A DNA stretch of 64,000 bases, from contig CAJFNY010000065.1 of assembly GCA_904395865.1 (NCBI GenBank), positions 1 through 64,000 on the forward strand. Reading direction: 5' to 3'. The position numbers and the translations under genes are program-made. The notes beneath the pieces were generated by a model. That model was given only the letters and a program-made list of their open reading frames with translations, was not told the DNA's origin and made no database searches. Positions 53,637 to 62,459 of this stretch are shown here, in pieces; the first letter of the stretch is position 1, and every line of letters starts with the position of its first letter. Source of the stretch: an uncultured Oscillospiraceae bacterium (GTDB taxonomy: Bacteria; Bacillota; Clostridia; Oscillospirales; Oscillospiraceae).

Positions 53637-54661
53637 AATTTTCACGGGATCTGGGAATCGATCTGGGCACGGCCAACGTGCTGGTCTACGAGGAGGGCCG
53701 CGGCATCGTCCTGCGGGAGCCCTCCGTGGTGGCGGTGGACAAGAACACCGGCAAGGTGCTGCAGGTGGGCGCCGCCGCCAACAACATGCTCGGCCGCACC
53801 CCCGGCAACGTGGTGGCCCTGCGGCCGCTGCGGGAGGGCGTCATCTCCGACTACGAGATGACGGAGAAGATGCTGGCCCAGTTTATGAAGAAGGTCCAGC
53901 GCCTGGCGGTCGTCAAGCCGCGGGTGGTGGTCAGCGTGCCCAGCGGCATCACCGAGGTGGAGGAGCGGGCCGTGATCCAGGCCACCATGGAGGCCGGCGC
54001 CCGGCGGGTGTACCTGATCGAGGAGCCCTTCGCCGCGGCCCTGGGGGCGGAGATGGACCTGGAGCGCCCCGGCGGCCACATGGTCGTGGACGTGGGCGGC
54101 GGCACCACGGACATCGCGGTGCTGACCATGAACGACGTGGCCGTCTCCTCGTCGCTGAAGGTGGCCGGCCAGGCGTTCGACGAGGCGGTCGTCCGCTACG
54201 TCCGCCGGCGGCACAATGTGCTCATCGGGCCCAACGCCGCCGAGGAGGCGAAGATCACCATCGGCTGCGTCTACGAGCGGGGGCAGGAGGTCTCCATGCT
54301 CGTCAAGGGCCGGGACCTCAAGACCGGCCTGCCCAAAGAGGTGCAGATCAGCTCGGCGGAGCTGCTGGAGGTGTTCAAACGGCCGGCCCGGCAGATCGTG
54401 GACGAGGTGCTGGCGGTGCTGGAGCAGACGTCGCCGGAGCTCGTCTCGGACATCTCCCAGAACGGGATCGTCCTCACCGGCGGCGGCAGCCAGCTCTGGG
54501 GCTTCCCGCAGCTGCTGGCCGAGCGGACGGGCATCGCCTGCAGCCTGGCCGACGACGCCGACTCCTGCGTGGCCCTGGGCTGCGGCAAGAGCCTGCGATG
54601 GATCAATCAGATGCAGGAGGGCACCATAAACCTGGCCCGCCGGAAGCTGATGAAGGAGTAA
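53630..54661 (+). CDS. mreB: Rod shape-determining protein, MreB/Mbl family
   Basis: A bacterial actin that organizes lateral wall synthesis. 343 residues: DLGIDLGTANVLVYEEGRGI at the N-terminus (phosphate 1 loop), VVDVGGGTTDIAVL (phosphate 2) and the adenosine motif GIVLTGGGSQLWGF. The ATG lies inside the last codons of comF and has no clear ribosome site, so initiation probably depends on coupling. mreC and mreD do not follow, so this could be an mbl-type stand-alone paralogue. Confidence 0.93.
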   Translation: MLKFSRDLGIDLGTANVLVYEEGRGIVLREPSVVAVDKNTGKVLQVGAAANNMLGRTPGNVVALRPLREGVISDYEMTEKMLAQFMKKVQRLAVVKPRVVVSVPSGITEVEERAVIQATMEAGARRVYLIEEPFAAALGAEMDLERPGGHMVVDVGGGTTDIAVLTMNDVAVSSSLKVAGQAFDEAVVRYVRRRHNVLIGPNAAEEAKITIGCVYERGQEVSMLVKGRDLKTGLPKEVQISSAELLEVFKRPARQIVDEVLAVLEQTSPELVSDISQNGIVLTGGGSQLWGFPQLLAERTGIACSLADDADSCVALGCGKSLRWINQMQEGTINLARRKLMKE

Positions 54662-54671
54662 TAAAATGCAG

Positions 54672-54699
54672 CGCGCGGGGCGCGGCCCCGCGCGTTTTT
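54672..54699 (+). terminator. Intrinsic terminator after mreB
   Basis: A 9 bp stem CGCGCGGGG/CCCCGCGCG (54672-54680, 54686-54694), then TTTTT. Confidence 0.9.
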
Positions 54700-54734
54700 G
54701 TACGTCCGCGGATTGGTACGGTAAGGAGGATGGT

Positions 54735-56102
54735 ATGGAACTCAACCGAAAATTCGGACTCGTGACGGCCGTCTGCATGGTGGTGGGGACGGTCATCGGC
54801 TCGGGCGTCTTTTTCAAGGCCCAGACCATCCTCGTGCTCACCGGCGGCGACCTGCCCCTGGGCATTCTGGCCTGGGCGCTGGGCGGCAGCATCATGCTCA
54901 TCTGCTCGCTGGCCTTCGCCGTCCTGGCCACCCGGTACGAGAAGGTCAACGGCCTGGTGGACTACGCCGAGGCCACCGTCGGCAAGGGCTACGCCTACTT
55001 CATCGGCTGGTTCTCGGCGGTCATCTACACGCCGACGCTGACGTCGGTGCTGGCGTGGCTGTCGGCCCGGTACACGCTGGTCTTTCTGACGTCCCTGAAT
55101 CCCGCCCTGGCGGCCGACCCGGTGGCCGGGCCGGAGTGCATGGTGCTGACGCTGTTTTACCTCTGCCTGGCGTACGCCGTCAACACCCTGGGGCCGAGGC
55201 TGGCCGGCAAGCTCCAGGTTTCGACGACGGTGGTGAAGCTGATCCCCCTGTGCCTTATGGCCGTGGTGGGGACGATCTACGGCCTGACCCACGGGATTAC
55301 TCAGACCAACTTCGCGGCAGCTCCGGTGCCGACGGCCTCCGGGAACCCGCTGTTCGCGGCCCTGGTCTCCACGGCCTTTGCCTACGAGGGGTGGATCATC
55401 ACCACGTCCATCAACGCCGAGCTGCGGGATGCCCGGCGCAATCTGCCCCGGGCGCTGATCCTCGGCGCGCTGATCGTCGTGGGCGTGTACGTGGCCTACT
55501 ACGTGGGCGTGGCCGGCGGCGTCCCCACGCAGATGCTCATGGAGCAGGGCGCGTCGGTGGCCTTCACGACGGTGTTCGGCAGTGTGTTCGGGAGCATTCT
55601 CAACCTGTTCGTGGCCGTCTCCTGCCTGGGCACCACCAACGGGCTGATGCTCGGCTGCATCCGCGGCTTTTACGCCCTGGCGGTCCGCGGCCAGGGGCCG
55701 CGGCCGAAGACCTTTGCGTCGGTGGACCGGGTCACGAATCTGCCGGCCAACTCTGCCGCGGCCGGCCTGGCGGTGACGGCCGCCTGGTTCGTGTTCTTCT
55801 ATCTGGCCCAGCTCTCGTCCAGCCCGGACGCCTGGCTGGGGCCGCTGGCGTACGACAGCTCCGAGCTGCCGATCATCACGCTGTACGCCCTCTACCTGCC
55901 GATCCTCGTGATGTTCATGGTCCGGGCCCGGCAGCTGGATCCGGTCCGGCGCTTCGTCATCCCGGTGCTGGCCTGCGGCGGCAGCTGCTTCATGATCGTC
56001 GCCTGCATCTACGCCCACGGCGTCAGCAATCTCTGGTACCTGCTGATGTTCGCCGTCATCATGGCCGTCGGCATGCTCTTCTACCGCCGGCAGAAGGACT
56101 GA
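54735..56102 (+). CDS. APC-superfamily amino-acid permease
   Basis: 455 residues with about twelve transmembrane helices. The first helix contains the substrate-binding break GTVIGSGVFFKA, and the following part resembles the L-type amino-acid transporter group, with FAYEGWIITTSINAEL in helix 6. The substrate is unknown. ATG 54735 follows AAGGAGGATGGT, and the gene lies 73 bases after mreB beyond a terminator, so it probably has its own promoter, which I could not identify with confidence. Confidence 0.9.
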   Translation: MELNRKFGLVTAVCMVVGTVIGSGVFFKAQTILVLTGGDLPLGILAWALGGSIMLICSLAFAVLATRYEKVNGLVDYAEATVGKGYAYFIGWFSAVIYTPTLTSVLAWLSARYTLVFLTSLNPALAADPVAGPECMVLTLFYLCLAYAVNTLGPRLAGKLQVSTTVVKLIPLCLMAVVGTIYGLTHGITQTNFAAAPVPTASGNPLFAALVSTAFAYEGWIITTSINAELRDARRNLPRALILGALIVVGVYVAYYVGVAGGVPTQMLMEQGASVAFTTVFGSVFGSILNLFVAVSCLGTTNGLMLGCIRGFYALAVRGQGPRPKTFASVDRVTNLPANSAAAGLAVTAAWFVFFYLAQLSSSPDAWLGPLAYDSSELPIITLYALYLPILVMFMVRARQLDPVRRFVIPVLACGGSCFMIVACIYAHGVSNLWYLLMFAVIMAVGMLFYRRQKD

Positions 56103-56114
56103 CGAACGAAACGA

Positions 56115-56149
56115 AGCCCCTCCGGCCTTCGGCCGGAGGGGCTCATTTT
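56115..56149. terminator. Bidirectional terminator
   Basis: A perfect 13 bp stem (56115-56127, 56131-56143), then CATTTTG on the plus strand. It lies between the permease and the convergent ligase gene. Confidence 0.88.
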
Positions 56150-56153
56150 GCTG

Positions 56154-57761
56154 TTATTGTTCGGCCTTCGCCGGCCGCCGGAGGAAGCCGGCGTAGACCA
56201 GCATGGCCGCGATGGACCAGAAGTACGCCATCATATACGGCTCCTCGAAGATGTTCTCAAAGTAACAGTGCACCAGCACGCCGCACAGCCCGGCGAACAT
56301 GCCCGCGCACAGCGGGAAGAGGCTCCGCGTCCGGCTCTGCTCCTTCCGCTTCCAGCCGCGGCCCGTGCGGTACAGCACCCGCAGCCCGGTGAACAGCAGC
56401 GCCAGCAGCAGCAGAATGAAGCAGGTGAAGCCCACCCAGCCCATCTCCACGAGGATCTTCAGGTAGTAGTTGTCCACGTAGAAGTAGGAGATCCACTTGT
56501 AGATCTGGTGCTGCATGGCCACGGCGCCGCCGAACATGCCCAGGCCGAAGCCGAACACCGGGCTCATGTTCAGGTAGCTCATGGCGATGGTCCACCGGCT
56601 GCCGCGGCCGCCGTTGTTGGTGGAGGCGGCGAACTCCGGCGTCAGCAGATAGCCGATGCGGCTGGCTACGAACGGCAGGAACAGCGCGCACACCAGCGCC
56701 ACGCACATGAGCGCCAGCAGCCGCCGGTCCACCAGCAGCGCGAAGATCAGAATCACTACGGCCATGGCCATCCACGCGCCGCGGGACATGGTGAACAGGC
56801 ACGCAAAGCACATGCAGAACGTCACGAGCCAGAAGAACAGCTTCGCCTTCCAGTTCCGGACGTAGTAGGCGAGGCCCGCGGCCATGGGCGCAAAGAGCAC
56901 CATGAAGTCGCCCATGATGTTGGGGCTGCCGAAGATCGAGTAGACGCGGGTGCGCACGTCGGCCTCGGCCTGGTCGGTCCAGTTGGAGGGGATCGGCACG
57001 GCCACGATATACTGGTAGATGCCGTGGAGCGAGATCAGGAACGCCGCCAGCACCAGCACCAGATACAGCCGGATCAGATCCCGGTCGTCCCGGATCAGGC
57101 GGGAGATCAGATAGAACCACACCATGTACTGCACCGTGGCCCGATAGCCGCTGACGGCAATGGAGAAGAACGGGCTGACCACGAACATCAGCGCCAGACC
57201 GACGCCCACGAACAGGAACACCGGCGTGTCCATGGGATTGACCCGGGGCGTCAGGGGCTGCGGCGCGCGCATCCGGTCGTAGAGCACCCACAGCACGGCC
57301 AGCAGCATCAGGCACTCGTCCCACACCGACGGCAGCACCGGCAGCGTCAGCACGTCCCGGAGCGCGTAGTCGATCAGGCAGTAGAGCCCCACGGCCGTCA
57401 GCACGAAGGCCGTCAGCCCCCCGCGGAACAGCCAGCCCAGGATCCGGCTGCTGCGGCCGCAGCGGAAGACGGCGCCGTAGATCCGGTACACCAGGCTGCT
57501 GCGCACCGCCGGCATGAGCACCTGGCCGAAGCGCCACAGCACCCGGTTCCACCAGGCCAGCAGCCGCGTCACGGCGGCGGAGCGGCTCGTCCCGTCGGAG
57601 CAGCCCAGGATCCGGGCGCCGATGCGGTGCGTCCGGGACGCCCGGAAGGATGCGCCGATCCGCAGCCCAAGCCGCCGCAGGCCGCTCCCGCGCCAGCACA
57701 CGGCGATGGCCATGCACAGCCGCCACAGGAGGCTGCCATGCAGCACGTCAGCCATTCTCAT
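56154..57761 (-). CDS. O-antigen ligase/polymerase-like membrane protein (Wzy/WaaL family)
   Basis: 535 residues with about eleven to twelve hydrophobic helices after a basic N-terminal region. A large outer loop holds the WTIAMSYLNMSPVFGFGLGM segment typical of the Wzy_C/O-antigen ligase domain; it joins polysaccharide repeats or attaches them to an acceptor. ATG 57761 follows GGAG at 7 bases and overlaps the end of the DUF4330 gene by 14 bases, so they are coupled. Confidence 0.88.
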   Translation of the reverse strand: MRMADVLHGSLLWRLCMAIAVCWRGSGLRRLGLRIGASFRASRTHRIGARILGCSDGTSRSAAVTRLLAWWNRVLWRFGQVLMPAVRSSLVYRIYGAVFRCGRSSRILGWLFRGGLTAFVLTAVGLYCLIDYALRDVLTLPVLPSVWDECLMLLAVLWVLYDRMRAPQPLTPRVNPMDTPVFLFVGVGLALMFVVSPFFSIAVSGYRATVQYMVWFYLISRLIRDDRDLIRLYLVLVLAAFLISLHGIYQYIVAVPIPSNWTDQAEADVRTRVYSIFGSPNIMGDFMVLFAPMAAGLAYYVRNWKAKLFFWLVTFCMCFACLFTMSRGAWMAMAVVILIFALLVDRRLLALMCVALVCALFLPFVASRIGYLLTPEFAASTNNGGRGSRWTIAMSYLNMSPVFGFGLGMFGGAVAMQHQIYKWISYFYVDNYYLKILVEMGWVGFTCFILLLLALLFTGLRVLYRTGRGWKRKEQSRTRSLFPLCAGMFAGLCGVLVHCYFENIFEEPYMMAYFWSIAAMLVYAGFLRRPAKAEQ

Positions 57762-58257
57762 CGACGATCTCCACCGAGGTGACGGTGCCGGTGAACTCAA
57801 TGTCCACGGTCTTGACGATGTGGGACTTGCCCACGCGGACCTCCTGGGAGCCGACCGCGTAGGCGTTGGCGGCCCGGGAGACCTTCGTCTCGATGGTGAA
57901 GCGCAGGTCGCGGGCGCTGGGGTCCTCCACCTGCAGGGCGTTGCCGTCGGCGTCCACGACGGTCTCCATGTGCGGCTCAATGACGCAGTCGGTCACGTAG
58001 CCGTCCAGCAGGTCGCCGTTGCTCATCAGCTGGCCGCCGATGTCGGCCACGGCGCCCTCGGCGGCGTCGGGGTTGACGTTGGCGCAGACCACTTCATACC
58101 GCAGCGTGGCGGCGTTGCTGTTGATGGCTTCGGTGACGGCGCTGCCGCCCAGCTTCCAGGCCACGGCGGCCACGCCGGCGACGATCACCAGCACCACGAT
58201 CAGGTCGATCAGATTGACCTTGCCGAACAGCTTGCCTTTTTCGTCCAGGATTTTCAC
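57748..58257 (-). CDS. DUF4330 family membrane-anchored protein
   Basis: 169 residues from GTG 58257 with AGGAGGAAATCAC: MKILDEKGKLFGKVNLIDL, then a transmembrane helix (about 18-36, LIVVLVIVAGVAAVAW) and an outer beta-rich domain (RYEVVCANVNPDAAEGAV, IGGQLMSNGDLLDGYVTD). DUF4330 proteins accompany surface-polysaccharide genes; their function is unknown. It is first gene of a two-gene operon with the ligase. Confidence 0.85.
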   Translation of the reverse strand: MKILDEKGKLFGKVNLIDLIVVLVIVAGVAAVAWKLGGSAVTEAINSNAATLRYEVVCANVNPDAAEGAVADIGGQLMSNGDLLDGYVTDCVIEPHMETVVDADGNALQVEDPSARDLRFTIETKVSRAANAYAVGSQEVRVGKSHIVKTVDIEFTGTVTSVEIVDENG

Positions 58258-58297
58258 GTGATTTCCTCCTAAGAATGCGCATTTTTCGGATTCAGGC

Positions 58298-58326
58298 TTG
58301 ATTCCGGCGGGCAAGTATACTATCAT
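58298..58326 (+). promoter_or_regulatory. Promoter of the glycosyltransferase-csaB gene
   Basis: TTGATT (58298-58303), a 17 bp spacer, and TATCAT (58321-58326). Confidence 0.7.
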
Positions 58327-58374
58327 GACATTGCTCCGGCGCGGGAAAAACCGCAGCGGCGGTTTCTTCGATAG

Positions 58375-58403
58375 ATTATACCGGATTTTCCCGGTTTCCA
58401 CAA
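58375..58403 (-). promoter_or_regulatory. Promoter of the DUF4330-ligase operon
   Basis: Minus strand: TTGTGG (58403-58398), a 17 bp spacer, and TATAAT (58380-58375). It lies downstream of the plus-strand promoter, so the two transcripts overlap head-on in their leaders. Confidence 0.82.
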
Positions 58404-58426
58404 GAACCTTTTCGGGGAGTGCGTCT

Positions 58427-60643
58427 ATGAAAATCATCCATCTCATCTCCGGCGGCGACGTAGGCGGCGCCAAGACCCATGTGCTGTCCCTGCTGGAGGG
58501 CCTTGGGCGGACGGAGCAGGTGCGTCTCGTCTGCTTCATGGAGGGGCCCTTCGCCGCCGAGGCGCGGGCGCTGGGCATCGACACGGTCATCCTGTCCAGC
58601 CGCAACGTGCTGCGGGTGGTGTCCGCCCTGGCCGGGGAGATCAACGGCGGCGGCTACCAGGTGGTCCACTGCCACGGCGCCCGGGCCAATCTGATCGGCG
58701 CGCTGCTGCGGCCGCGGATCCGCGTGCCCGTCGTCACCACCGTCCACTCTGACTACCGGCTGGACTATCTGGGCCGCCCGCTCCACCGACTGACGTACGG
58801 CACCATCAACTCTGTCTGCCTGCGGCGGATCCCGTACCACATCGGCGTGTCCAACGCCATGGCGGAGCTGCTGATCTCCCGGGGCTTCGACCCGCAGACC
58901 ATGTTCTCCATCTACAACGGCGTCCGCTTCGCCGATGCGCACCCGGCCATGGACCGGGCGGCGTACCTGCGGTCGGTGGGCCTGGAGGCGGGGCCGGACA
59001 CGGTGGTGTTCGGCATTGCGGCGCGGCTCTCGGCGGTGAAGGACGTGGCGACGCTGATCCGCGCCTTCGCCGCCGCCGTCCGGCAGGCGCCGTCCATCCG
59101 CCTGCTGATCGCCGGCGATGGCGAGCAGGCCGCCGAGCTGCGCCGGCTGGCCGGCGAGCTCTGCCCGGAGGGGACCGTAATCTTCGCCGGCTGGGTCTCG
59201 GATATGGACAGCTTTTACGGCGCCATCGACGTCAATACGCTCACCAGCCTGTCCGAGACGTTCCCGTACGCCCTGACCGAGGGCGCCCGCTTCCGCTGCC
59301 CCACGGTGGCCTCCCGGGTGGGCGGCGTGCCCGACCTGATTGAGGACGGCGTCACCGGGCTGCTGTTCGAGCCGCGGGACGCCGAGGGCCTGGCCGCCTG
59401 CCTGCTGCGCCTGGCCGGGGACCCGGCCCTGCGGGCGCGGCTGGGCGAAAGCCTGTACGAGCGGGCCCGGCGGGACTTCTCCGCCGAGGCCACCGTGGAG
59501 CGGCAGAAGGAGATCTACCGGGTGCTGCTCCGCCGGGCCGACCGCCCGGCCCGGAAGCGGGACGGCGTCCTGATCTGCGGCGCCTACGGCAAGGGAAACG
59601 CCGGTGACGACGCCATTCTCGACGCCATCATCGGCCAGATGCGCCACATCGACCCGGACCTGCCGCTGTACGTCCTGACCAGGACGCCCCGGGAGACGAA
59701 GATCCGCTACCGGATCGGCGCGGTGTATACCTTCAATGTGCCCGGCTTTCTCCGGATCATGCGGCGCACGCGGCTGTATCTCAACGGCGGCGGCAGCCTG
59801 ATCCAAGACGTGACGAGCACCCGCTCCCTCCGGTACTACCTGCTGAGCATCCGCTGCGCCAGGGCCACCGGCAACCGCGTGCTCATGTACGGCTGCGGCA
59901 TCGGGCCGGTGAACCGTCCGGCCAACGTCCGCCGGGCGGCCCGGACCATCGACGCCTGCGTCGACGCCGTGACCCTGCGGGAGGACACCTCCCGGGAGGA
60001 ACTGCGGCGCATGGGCGTGACGCAGCCCGAGATCCGCGTCACCGCCGACCCGGCCCTGCTGCTGGAGCCGGCGCCCACCGAGCGGGTGGACGGCTGGTTC
60101 CTGCGCCACGGCCTGGACCCGGCGGGGGCGTACGTGCTGTTCGTCCTGCGGCCGTGGGAGGGCTTCGATCAGCGGGCGGCCGCCTTCGGCCGCGCCGCCG
60201 CCGAGCTCCGGGACCGCACCGGCGCGCAGCCGCTGTTCCTGGCCCTGGAGCCGGGCCGCGACCTGCCGGCCTGCCGGCAGGCCGCCGAGGCCGCCGGCGG
60301 GGACTGCCCGGTGCTGCCGGTGCCGGACGACGGCCGGCTCATCGTCGGCGTTCTGGGGCGGATGCAGGCCGTCGTCTCCATGCGGCTCCACGCGCTGATC
60401 TTCGCGGCCGCCGCCGGCACGCCGGTGGTGGGCGCGGTGTACGACCCGAAGGTGCGCGCCTTCCTGGACTACCTGGGCAAGCGCCACTACCTGCCTCTGG
60501 ATCAGGTGACGGCCGACGGCCTGGTGGCCGCCGTGGAGGAGGCCGTGGCCGACGGCGGCAACGACCAGACCGCCGTGGCGCAGCTGCGCGCCCTGGCGGC
60601 GGAGAACGAGGCCATGGCCCGGAAGTTTTTGGAGGAAGCATGA
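58427..60643 (+). CDS. csaB: Glycosyltransferase family 4 - CsaB polysaccharide pyruvyl transferase fusion
   Basis: A 738-residue two-domain enzyme. Residues 1 to about 370 are a GT4 fold: MKIIHLISGGDVGGAKTHVL, the retaining-enzyme E277-x7-E285 motif in SETFPYALTEGAR. Residues about 380-738 are a CsaB domain (VLICGAYGKGNAGDDAILDA, LNGGGSLIQDVTSTRSLRYY, SMRLHALIFAAAAGTPVVG). CsaB adds pyruvate ketals to the secondary wall polymer, which SLH-domain proteins bind. ATG 58427 has GGGGAGTGCGTCT. It overlaps the next gene by 4 bases. Confidence 0.92.
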   Translation: MKIIHLISGGDVGGAKTHVLSLLEGLGRTEQVRLVCFMEGPFAAEARALGIDTVILSSRNVLRVVSALAGEINGGGYQVVHCHGARANLIGALLRPRIRVPVVTTVHSDYRLDYLGRPLHRLTYGTINSVCLRRIPYHIGVSNAMAELLISRGFDPQTMFSIYNGVRFADAHPAMDRAAYLRSVGLEAGPDTVVFGIAARLSAVKDVATLIRAFAAAVRQAPSIRLLIAGDGEQAAELRRLAGELCPEGTVIFAGWVSDMDSFYGAIDVNTLTSLSETFPYALTEGARFRCPTVASRVGGVPDLIEDGVTGLLFEPRDAEGLAACLLRLAGDPALRARLGESLYERARRDFSAEATVERQKEIYRVLLRRADRPARKRDGVLICGAYGKGNAGDDAILDAIIGQMRHIDPDLPLYVLTRTPRETKIRYRIGAVYTFNVPGFLRIMRRTRLYLNGGGSLIQDVTSTRSLRYYLLSIRCARATGNRVLMYGCGIGPVNRPANVRRAARTIDACVDAVTLREDTSREELRRMGVTQPEIRVTADPALLLEPAPTERVDGWFLRHGLDPAGAYVLFVLRPWEGFDQRAAAFGRAAAELRDRTGAQPLFLALEPGRDLPACRQAAEAAGGDCPVLPVPDDGRLIVGVLGRMQAVVSMRLHALIFAAAAGTPVVGAVYDPKVRAFLDYLGKRHYLPLDQVTADGLVAAVEEAVADGGNDQTAVAQLRALAAENEAMARKFLEEA

Positions 60644-61788
60644 AGCAGATCGTCTGTCTCGCCACGTCTCCGTGGTATCCGATTCCCACGCGCAAGCAGC
60701 AGGTCATGCGCCGGCTGCACGACGCGGAGGTGCTGTATTTCGACCCGGCCGTCTCCCTGCTGGCGCCGCTGAAGGACCGCTCCGCGGCCGAAAAGCTCCG
60801 GGCCTGGAAGGCCCCCGGCCAGAAGGTCACGGACCACGTGACGGTCTACGGCCTGCCGCCGGTGTGGCCCTTTTACAACAAGTACCGCTGGATCAACCGC
60901 CGGAACCAGCGCCGGGCCGCCGCCTGGATCCGGCAGGTGATGGAGCGGCACGGCTTCGAAAAGCCGGTGCTCTGGGTGTACTCGCCGGTCTGCGCCGATC
61001 TGGTGGAGCACGTGCCCCACAGCGCCCTGGTCTACGACTGCGTCGACCGCCACTCGGCCTACGGCGGCCTCATGGATCCGGCCCTGGTGGACCGGATGGA
61101 GCTGGAGCTGGCGGCCAGGTGCGACATGGTGTTCGCCACCGCCGAGCCCCTCTGCCGGCGGCTCCGGGAGGCCAACCCCCGGGCGGCCTTCATCCCCAAC
61201 GGCGCCGACGACGCGCTCTTCCGTCAGGCGGCCAGTCCGCGGCCGCTGCCGGCGGATCTGGCGGACGTGCCCGAGCCGCGCCTGGGCTTCGTGGGAGCGC
61301 TGCAGCGGTGCATCGAGTACGGCTGGGTGGAAAACGCGGCCCGGCGCAACCCCGGGTGGAGCTTCGTGTTCATCGGCGGGGAGAAGCCCGGCGTGGACCT
61401 GTCGGCCCTGAAGGCCCTGCCCAACGTCAGCTTCCTGGGGCTCAAGCCCCATGAGACGCTGCCGGACTACCTGGCCAATTTCCAGGTCCTGCTGAACCTG
61501 TTCGACGACAGCGACCTGAGCCGCGACGTCAGCCCCCTGAAGTTCTACGAGTACCTGGCCACGGGTAAGCCCATCGTCTCCACGCCGCAGCCGGCGCAGG
61601 TGCAGGCGTACGCGTCCATCATCCAGATCGCCCGGTCCGCCGACGAGTTTGCCGACCGCTGCGCCGAGGCCCTGGACGACACCGCGCCGGAGCGCACGGA
61701 AGCCCGCCTGGAGGCCGGCCGCCGCAGCTCCTGGGACGCCCGGGTGGGGGAGATGGAAGAGACCCTCCGCGCCATGGGCATTCTGTAA
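60640..61788 (+). CDS. Glycosyltransferase family 1-like protein (TuaH-like)
   Basis: 382 residues in an ATGA overlap with csaB. The N-terminus MKQIVCLATSPWYPIPTRKQ, the VYDCVDRHSAYGG segment and the C-terminal donor-binding region (FLGLKPHETLPDYLANFQVLL, SPLKFYEYLATGKPIVSTP) fit GT-B glycosyltransferases related to TuaH of teichuronic acid synthesis. It probably adds a sugar to the same wall polymer. A strong terminator follows. Confidence 0.85.
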   Translation: MKQIVCLATSPWYPIPTRKQQVMRRLHDAEVLYFDPAVSLLAPLKDRSAAEKLRAWKAPGQKVTDHVTVYGLPPVWPFYNKYRWINRRNQRRAAAWIRQVMERHGFEKPVLWVYSPVCADLVEHVPHSALVYDCVDRHSAYGGLMDPALVDRMELELAARCDMVFATAEPLCRRLREANPRAAFIPNGADDALFRQAASPRPLPADLADVPEPRLGFVGALQRCIEYGWVENAARRNPGWSFVFIGGEKPGVDLSALKALPNVSFLGLKPHETLPDYLANFQVLLNLFDDSDLSRDVSPLKFYEYLATGKPIVSTPQPAQVQAYASIIQIARSADEFADRCAEALDDTAPERTEARLEAGRRSSWDARVGEMEETLRAMGIL

Positions 61789-61805
61789 ACCGAATCCGTA
61801 CCGCC

Positions 61806-61844
61806 GCCGGGCGGCCTGCAGAGACGTGCAGGCCGCCCGGCCTT
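61806..61844 (+). terminator. Intrinsic terminator after the wall-polymer operon
   Basis: A perfect 15 bp stem (61806-61820 with 61827-61841), then CTTT. Confidence 0.9.
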
Positions 61845-61943
61845 TCGTTGACCGTAACACGAACATACGTTCAAAAATAGCGAAAACAGCGGAAAACCCC
61901 GCGGAGCTGCCAAATTTTTCACGGGAAAAATTCGCCGCGGGGA

Positions 61944-62018
61944 TTGCAATCTTTGGAAAGAGCATGTATAGTATAGCTAAGTGGAGCGCCAGGGATAAGA
62001 AATGGTGTGAAGTGGAAA
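61944..62018 (+). promoter_or_regulatory. mraZ promoter with candidate MraZ operator
   Basis: TTGCAA (61944-61949), a 17 bp spacer, and TATAGT (61967-61972). Just downstream, AAGTGG (61979), AAATGG (62000) and AAGTGG (62010) occur at multiples of about 10 bp, like the TGG-containing repeats bound by MraZ, which represses its own operon in known systems. Confidence 0.8.
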
Positions 62019-62042
62019 GCCTGCGGAAAGGGGGGACGGCCC

Positions 62043-62459
62043 ATGTACGGAAAGTACCGGCATTCGGTGGATCCGAAGGGCCGTCTGTTCGTTCCGGCCA
62101 AGCTCCGTGACGAGCTGGGCGAGTCGTTCTACGTGACGCTGGGGCTGGACCACTGCCTGTCCGTCTACACCGAGGCCGGCTGGCAGAGCATCCTGGAGCG
62201 GTACAACGCGCTGCCCATGTCCCAGGCGCGGAAGATGCGCTTCCTCTTTGCCAACGCGGCCCGGTGCGAGCCGGACCGGCAGGGGCGCTTCCTGATCCCG
62301 GCGGAGCTCCGGCAGTACGCCGGCCTGGGCCAGGACGTGACGTTCATCGGCCAGGGCAACCACGCCGAGATCTGGGACACGGCGGCCTATGAGGCGCTGG
62401 AGCAGGAGACGCTGACGCCGGAGAACCTGGCGGCGGCCATGGAGGAGCTGGGCTTCTGA
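62043..62459 (+). CDS. mraZ: Division/cell wall cluster transcriptional repressor MraZ
   Basis: A DNA-binding AbrB-like protein of 138 residues, first gene of the dcw cluster. The two duplicated DPKGRLFVPAKLR and DRQGRFLIPAELR motifs are present in their usual places. ATG 62043 follows GGAAAGGGGGGACGGCCC; the 12-residue upstream extension is rejected. It overlaps rsmH by one base. Confidence 0.96.
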   Translation: MYGKYRHSVDPKGRLFVPAKLRDELGESFYVTLGLDHCLSVYTEAGWQSILERYNALPMSQARKMRFLFANAARCEPDRQGRFLIPAELRQYAGLGQDVTFIGQGNHAEIWDTAAYEALEQETLTPENLAAAMEELGF

